NCBI GenBank assembly: GCA_002378975.1
Contig: DFST01000030.1
Location: forward strand, 3,109 to 20,749
Direction of reading: 5' to 3'
DNA length: 17,641 bases
DNA from: Chitinophagaceae bacterium UBA3430
GTDB lineage: Bacteria; Bacteroidota; Bacteroidia; Chitinophagales; Chitinophagaceae
The notes under the pieces are model-generated. The model was not told the origin of the DNA. It was given only the letters and a program-made list of their open reading frames with translations, and did not search any database. Positions 13,912-17,641 of the stretch are shown one piece after another. The translations under genes were made by a program, and so were the position numbers. How positions within the stretch are numbered: position 1 is the stretch's first letter; each line of letters opens with the position of its first letter.

Positions 13912-15719
13912 AAACCGAAGAGCTTGTTCAGTTGATCGGCTCGGAATTCGAGGTAGGTAGGATGACCGTCGGGGCTGAGATTTCCTTGCTGACAATGCAA
14001 AAGATCACCCACCAGTACACGCATTTCCCGTTCGGTGAGTCGTTGTCCGCCGCGAATGGCTTGTTGACGGGCCAGCACCCGGATCAGCGCCTCTTTTTTA
14101 GATAGCTGCACGGTTTGTGCAAAGTGTTTGTATTGCTCCAATACCTGATCAATGGCTTGTTGTTCTTCGCCACTTTCCAGATCAGCGGGTGTTCCTTGCA
14201 CCACATAGGTGTTCTTCCCAAATGGTTCAATGAGATAGCCTAGTTCGGCCAATTCGGGGATCAGTTCTTCGAACAGCGATGCATCCGCGGGACTCAATTC
14301 GATCGTGGCCGGGAACATGCTGCGTTGGGAGGCGATGGGCTTTTGTGCATCGGCTTGCATCAGTTGCTCAAAGCGAACGCGTTCATGAGCCCGCTGTTGA
14401 TGGATCAATCGGTAACCGTCTTTCAGCGGATAGATGATGTAGGTGTTGAGCAATTGCGTGAAGGTGATCTCTTCCAATTCGGTGGTCGTATGGATCAGGG
14501 GCGATTGACGCTCTTCGTAGTCAGGCACTTCCCGGATGGGCAATCCGGCCCAAGGTCTGGCGTTACCCGTCGAGGAACGCTCGATGAAATGCGCCTGATT
14601 TTTTTGCGTGAATCCGCTGTACAAAGAACTGCTGGCGGTTGCTTGTTTTTTTTCGTCGGTGAACGGTTGTTGGATCGAGCTCAATGACTGAATGCCGGCA
14701 TCGAGGTCGAAGTCGAGTGTGGGGGTGATGCTGAATTGAGCCAGCGCGTGTCGGATGGCGGCTTGCACAAAGGCGTATACGATCTTCTCATCCTCGAATT
14801 TGATCTCTTGCTTGGTTGGATGCACGTTCACATCCACTTGTGCGGGGTCTAGGTCGATGAAAAGCACATAGGCCGGAAATTGATCGCCAGCGATCAATTC
14901 CTGAAAGGCGCTCATCACGGCATGATGCAGATAAGCGCTCTTGATGTATCGGTTGTTGACGAAGAAGTATTGATCGCCTCGGGTTTTCTTGGCGGTCTCG
15001 GGTTTGCCAACAAATCCGCGAATGTTCAGGTAATCGGTCTGTTCTTGTACGGCAACCAGTTTCGATTGATATGGATTGCCCAACAGCTGTACGATCCGCT
15101 GTTTTTGGGAACCGGACTCCAACTGATAGAGTTGTTGGTGGTTGGCGGTGAGATTGAATCGTATTTCGGGAAAGGCGAGCGCGACGCGGGTGAATTCTTC
15201 TAGGATGTGGCGCATCTCAGCCGCATTGCTTTTTAGGAAGTTTCGGCGTGCGGGCACATTGAAGAACAAATTCTTCATCGCGATGCTGGTCCCAACCGGT
15301 GTGGCTACAGGCGATTCGGATTCGATGCGGCTATTGGCGACATCGAGCTGTACACCCACCTCCTTGTCTTGGGTGCGTGTTTTCAACTCCACTTGTGCAA
15401 CGGCTGCAATGGAGGCCAGGGCTTCTCCTCGAAATCCCATGGTGCGGATCTGAAACAGGTCGTCGATTTGTTTGATCTTGGACGTCGCGTGCCGCTCAAA
15501 ACAAAGTCGGGCGTCTTCGGCACTCATCCCTTTTCCATTGTCGATCACCTGCACAAGGGCCTTTCCCGCATCGTTCAGGATCAGGTGGATCTCGGTGGCT
15601 TCGGCATCCACGGCGTTTTCCATCAGCTCCTTGACGGCACTGGCCGGACGCTGTATCACTTCGCCGGCGGCGATCTGATTCGCGATGTGGTCAGGAAGAA
15701 CGGTGATGGTGGTCGACAC
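13905..15719 (-). CDS. mutL: DNA mismatch repair protein MutL, with degenerate endonuclease motifs
   Basis: MutL couples MutS mismatch recognition to strand removal. The 604-residue protein has an intact GHKL ATPase: E34-N35 in ELMENAVDA, DNGKGM (60-65), RHATSKI (76-82), GFRGEALASI (95-104), and the DVNVHPTKQEI segment of the second lobe. A variable linker (about 335-415) leads to the C-terminal dimerisation domain. The endonuclease motif DQHA(x2)E(x4)E reads HQQRAHERVRFE (440-451), keeping both Glu but losing the Asp and His. The later Cys-containing motifs are RQQAIRGG and SPDGHPT instead of AC-type and CPHGRP. It may therefore lack classical nicking activity. The start is a GTG at 15719, because an in-frame TAA lies four codons upstream and no ATG intervenes. 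Confidence 0.95.
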   Translation of the reverse strand: MSTTITVLPDHIANQIAAGEVIQRPASAVKELMENAVDAEATEIHLILNDAGKALVQVIDNGKGMSAEDARLCFERHATSKIKQIDDLFQIRTMGFRGEALASIAAVAQVELKTRTQDKEVGVQLDVANSRIESESPVATPVGTSIAMKNLFFNVPARRNFLKSNAAEMRHILEEFTRVALAFPEIRFNLTANHQQLYQLESGSQKQRIVQLLGNPYQSKLVAVQEQTDYLNIRGFVGKPETAKKTRGDQYFFVNNRYIKSAYLHHAVMSAFQELIAGDQFPAYVLFIDLDPAQVDVNVHPTKQEIKFEDEKIVYAFVQAAIRHALAQFSITPTLDFDLDAGIQSLSSIQQPFTDEKKQATASSSLYSGFTQKNQAHFIERSSTGNARPWAGLPIREVPDYEERQSPLIHTTTELEEITFTQLLNTYIIYPLKDGYRLIHQQRAHERVRFEQLMQADAQKPIASQRSMFPATIELSPADASLFEELIPELAELGYLIEPFGKNTYVVQGTPADLESGEEQQAIDQVLEQYKHFAQTVQLSKKEALIRVLARQQAIRGGQRLTEREMRVLVGDLLHCQQGNLSPDGHPTYLEFRADQLNKLFGFQ

Positions 15720-15736
15720 GATTCGGGTTTAGCGTG

Positions 15737-15744
15737 CAAAAATA
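15737..15744 (-). promoter_or_regulatory. -7 promoter element for mutL
   Basis: The minus strand reads TATTTTTG, an exact TAnnTTTG match ending 17 bp before the GTG start at 15719. The expected leader is about 12 nt without a Shine-Dalgarno. A TTCG 23 nt upstream is the only -33 candidate. Confidence 0.42.
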
Positions 15745-15790
15745 ACCAATTCCCGGCTCTGTTTTGACGAAGGGTTCTATCCAAATCCGG

Positions 15791-15798
15791 TAATTTTA
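15791..15798 (+). promoter_or_regulatory. -7-like promoter element for the GH3 gene
   Basis: TAATTTTA, one mismatch from TAnnTTTG, ends four bases before the ATG at 15803. A TTTG at 15763-15766, 24 bp upstream, could be the -33 element. Confidence 0.33.
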
Positions 15799-15802
15799 TT
15801 GC

Positions 15803-17641
15803 ATGACGATCCGCTTCCACAAAACCCTCTTTTTCGGGGTACTCTGCTGCCTTCAATTGTTAGCACCTGCTTTGGCCCAATCCGATTACCGCAGTCGGCT
15901 TACTCGCGAACAATGGGTCGATTCGGTATTTGCCAGTTTAACGCCCGATCAACGCATTGCGCAGTTGATGGTGATTCGAGCGCATTCGAATCTGGGTCCT
16001 GAGCATGTAGCCAAGGTCATGAGTGATATCCAGCTGTACAATGTGGGCGCCCTTTGTTTTTTTCAAGGCGGACCGGTCCGTCAGGCGGTCTTGACCAATC
16101 AATACCAGCAGACTGCCCAAACGCCCTTGATGGTCACCATTGACGGCGAATGGGGATTGGGGATGCGGCTCGACAGCGTAACCAAGTTTCCGTATCAGCT
16201 CACTTTGGGTGCGATGGAAAACGATCGGTTGGTTTATCGAATGGGGCAGGCGATTGGCCAACAATGCAAGCGCATCGGCGTACACGTGAATTATGCACCG
16301 GTGGTGGATGTAAACAACAATCCGAATAATCCGGTGATCGGTTTTCGATCATTTGGGGCCGATAAGAACAAGGTGGCTCGCTTTGGCGTGGCCTACATGA
16401 AAGGCATGCAGGATGCAGGCATCATGGCCTGTGCCAAACATTTTCCGGGTCATGGTGATGTCGATGTAGACTCGCATTATGATCTACCGGTGATCAATAA
16501 ATCACGCGCGCAATTGGATTCGATGGAGTTGATGCCGTTTCGGGCTTTGTTCCAAGCTGGAGTGGGCAGTGTGATGATCGCGCATTTATCGATCCCAGCG
16601 ATTGATACGACTACCCATGTGGCTACTTCTATTTCTCGCAACAGCGTTACCGATCTGCTTCGACGCGAACTCAATTACAACGGCATCAGTTTTACCGATG
16701 CGTTGGAGATGAAAGGAGTGGCCAAGTATTTCCCGGGTGGCACCATCGCGGTGGAGGCGATCCTCGCCGGCAATGACATGTTGTGTTTGCCCGCCGATGT
16801 AAAGCAATCCATTACCGTTATACAGCAGGCGATCCAAGATGGTCGGATCGCACAAACTGAAATGGATGGCCGGGTCAAGAAAGTATTATCGGCTAAATAT
16901 GAGCTGGGATTGAACCGACGCACGCTGATCGATACCACAAACTTGGTGGCCGATCTGAATCGAAGTACGGACGCCATTCGCGCAGAAGTGGCTGCCCGTT
17001 CGCTCATTTTACTAAACGATCAGCAAGGCTGGTTTCAGCCGAAATCGGTTCGTAAGCTTCGTCGAACGATTCGTCAAGGACGCATTGCCTATGTGGGCAT
17101 TGGCCTGAATGGACCCAACGACTTGGCTCGCTCGCTGGATCGGGGTACACTCGATACCTATTATTTATCGGGCAAGGCCGATAGCCTTCAAGCTGATTCC
17201 TTGTTGCAGCGCATTCGTTCGGCCGGAACATATGATTTGCTGTTGGTGGGTGTACACAATTATGCCAACAAACCCATGGATCAATTCGGATTATCGAATG
17301 CAGCAGTCCGATTGACGAAGCAATTGGATGGTCCGAAGACCATTGCCTTCACGTTCGGTAACGTGCTGGCCAATGCCAATTTCTGTGGTATGTCGCAATT
17401 GGTGGCTTGTCACCAGGATGATTCGATCGTTCGACATGCTGCTTATAATTTGTTGCAGGGATTTGCAAATCCAATCGGACGATTGCCGGTACCGGTTTGT
17501 CAATATCCGCTCGGTGCCGGAATATGCTACGACAAAGTCAAGCCGGATTGGGAGGCGAAGCGGGAGGCTTTGAAACAAGTGGATGCGATTGCAGAAGAGG
17601 GCATTCGGGCCGGAGGGTTTCGGGGGTGCGTGGGGACGGCC
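15803..17641 (+). CDS. NagZ-like GH3 beta-N-acetylhexosaminidase, 3'-truncated, probably fused to a beta-lactamase-like domain
   Basis: An open frame of 613 codons runs from the ATG at 15803 off the right edge without a stop. A signal peptide (about 1-25, ending ALAQ) points to the periplasm, unlike cytosolic NagZ of E. coli. The GH3 catalytic domain follows: CAKHFPGHGD (210-219) with the D223-S-H225 loop that provides the NagZ acid/base dyad, and the nucleophile D299 in ISFTDALEMKG. Residues about 390-560 look like a GH3 C-terminal domain. The last visible residues (QVDAIAEEGIRAGGFRGCVGTA) resemble the start of a class C beta-lactamase/serine hydrolase domain, matching the fused architecture common in Bacteroidota. 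The likely role is removing N-acetylglucosamine from muropeptides during wall turnover. It is divergent from mutL, with an 83-bp gap. Confidence 0.9.
   Translation, partial: MTIRFHKTLFFGVLCCLQLLAPALAQSDYRSRLTREQWVDSVFASLTPDQRIAQLMVIRAHSNLGPEHVAKVMSDIQLYNVGALCFFQGGPVRQAVLTNQYQQTAQTPLMVTIDGEWGLGMRLDSVTKFPYQLTLGAMENDRLVYRMGQAIGQQCKRIGVHVNYAPVVDVNNNPNNPVIGFRSFGADKNKVARFGVAYMKGMQDAGIMACAKHFPGHGDVDVDSHYDLPVINKSRAQLDSMELMPFRALFQAGVGSVMIAHLSIPAIDTTTHVATSISRNSVTDLLRRELNYNGISFTDALEMKGVAKYFPGGTIAVEAILAGNDMLCLPADVKQSITVIQQAIQDGRIAQTEMDGRVKKVLSAKYELGLNRRTLIDTTNLVADLNRSTDAIRAEVAARSLILLNDQQGWFQPKSVRKLRRTIRQGRIAYVGIGLNGPNDLARSLDRGTLDTYYLSGKADSLQADSLLQRIRSAGTYDLLLVGVHNYANKPMDQFGLSNAAVRLTKQLDGPKTIAFTFGNVLANANFCGMSQLVACHQDDSIVRHAAYNLLQGFANPIGRLPVPVCQYPLGAGICYDKVKPDWEAKREALKQVDAIAEEGIRAGGFRGCVGTA

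Noticed and set aside
15799..16002. Short plus-strand frame starting at 15799
   Set aside because: It is out of frame with the GH3 protein that starts at 15803 and continues for 613 codons with signal peptide and catalytic motifs.
1..17641. CRISPR arrays, insertion sequences, tRNA or rRNA genes
   Set aside because: Reading both strands I found no regularly spaced direct repeats, transposase motifs, terminal inverted repeats, cloverleaf-like sequences or rRNA segments.

Overview
This window (about 50% GC by eye) looks like a chromosomal segment of a Bacteroidota bacterium, probably in or near Chitinophagia. The evidence is a GldH-type gliding/type IX secretion lipoprotein, a CarboxypepD_reg-like surface protein, a cysteine-bearing Bacteroidota-style PheS, a periplasmic NagZ-like GH3 protein with a signal peptide, little Shine-Dalgarno sequence, and TAnnTTTG promoter elements next to many start codons. 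It is mostly housekeeping and envelope genes. I see no mobile element, CRISPR array, tRNA or rRNA.

Layout. 1-2009: the 3' part of psd (+), a YjjG-like HAD nucleotidase (-) and a short-chain dehydrogenase (+). 2006-5102: a leftward block in transcription order yicC, gldH, sensor histidine kinase, OmpR-type response regulator. 5103-5402: a 300-bp divergent intergenic region, the only sizeable non-coding stretch. 5403-6356: an LpxD-family acyltransferase (+). 6341-10321: a leftward block in transcription order pheS, 3-hydroxyacyl-CoA dehydrogenase, NAD-dependent epimerase/reductase, CarboxypepD_reg-like exported protein. 10352-13911: a rightward block of an arginase-fold protein, a Gfo/Idh/MocA oxidoreductase and a PBP4-type DD-carboxypeptidase. 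13905-15719: mutL (-). 15803-17641: a NagZ-like GH3 gene (+) that runs off the right edge, where a second domain appears to begin.

Themes. Envelope building and turnover recur: phosphatidylethanolamine synthesis (psd), lipid A acylation (LpxD-like), peptidoglycan trimming and recycling (PBP4, NagZ-like), and gliding/secretion (GldH). Genes are packed very tightly. All four convergent gene pairs overlap or are 3 bp apart, leaving no room for terminators between them.

The 5103-5402 region is the most interesting part. Reading leftward it holds a promoter-like box, a 5' hairpin, a 26-nt linker and a strong intrinsic terminator, which together make a candidate small RNA of about 72 nt. Next to it lie two consensus DnaA boxes facing each other in AT-rich DNA, then a cluster of ATGCA repeats just upstream of the lpxD promoter. 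Other points of interest are start codons placed 4-5 nt after -7 boxes (possible leaderless mRNAs), a palindromic divergent promoter between pheS and the arginase-like gene, an arginase-fold protein without the canonical metal ligands, and a MutL whose endonuclease motifs are degenerate.
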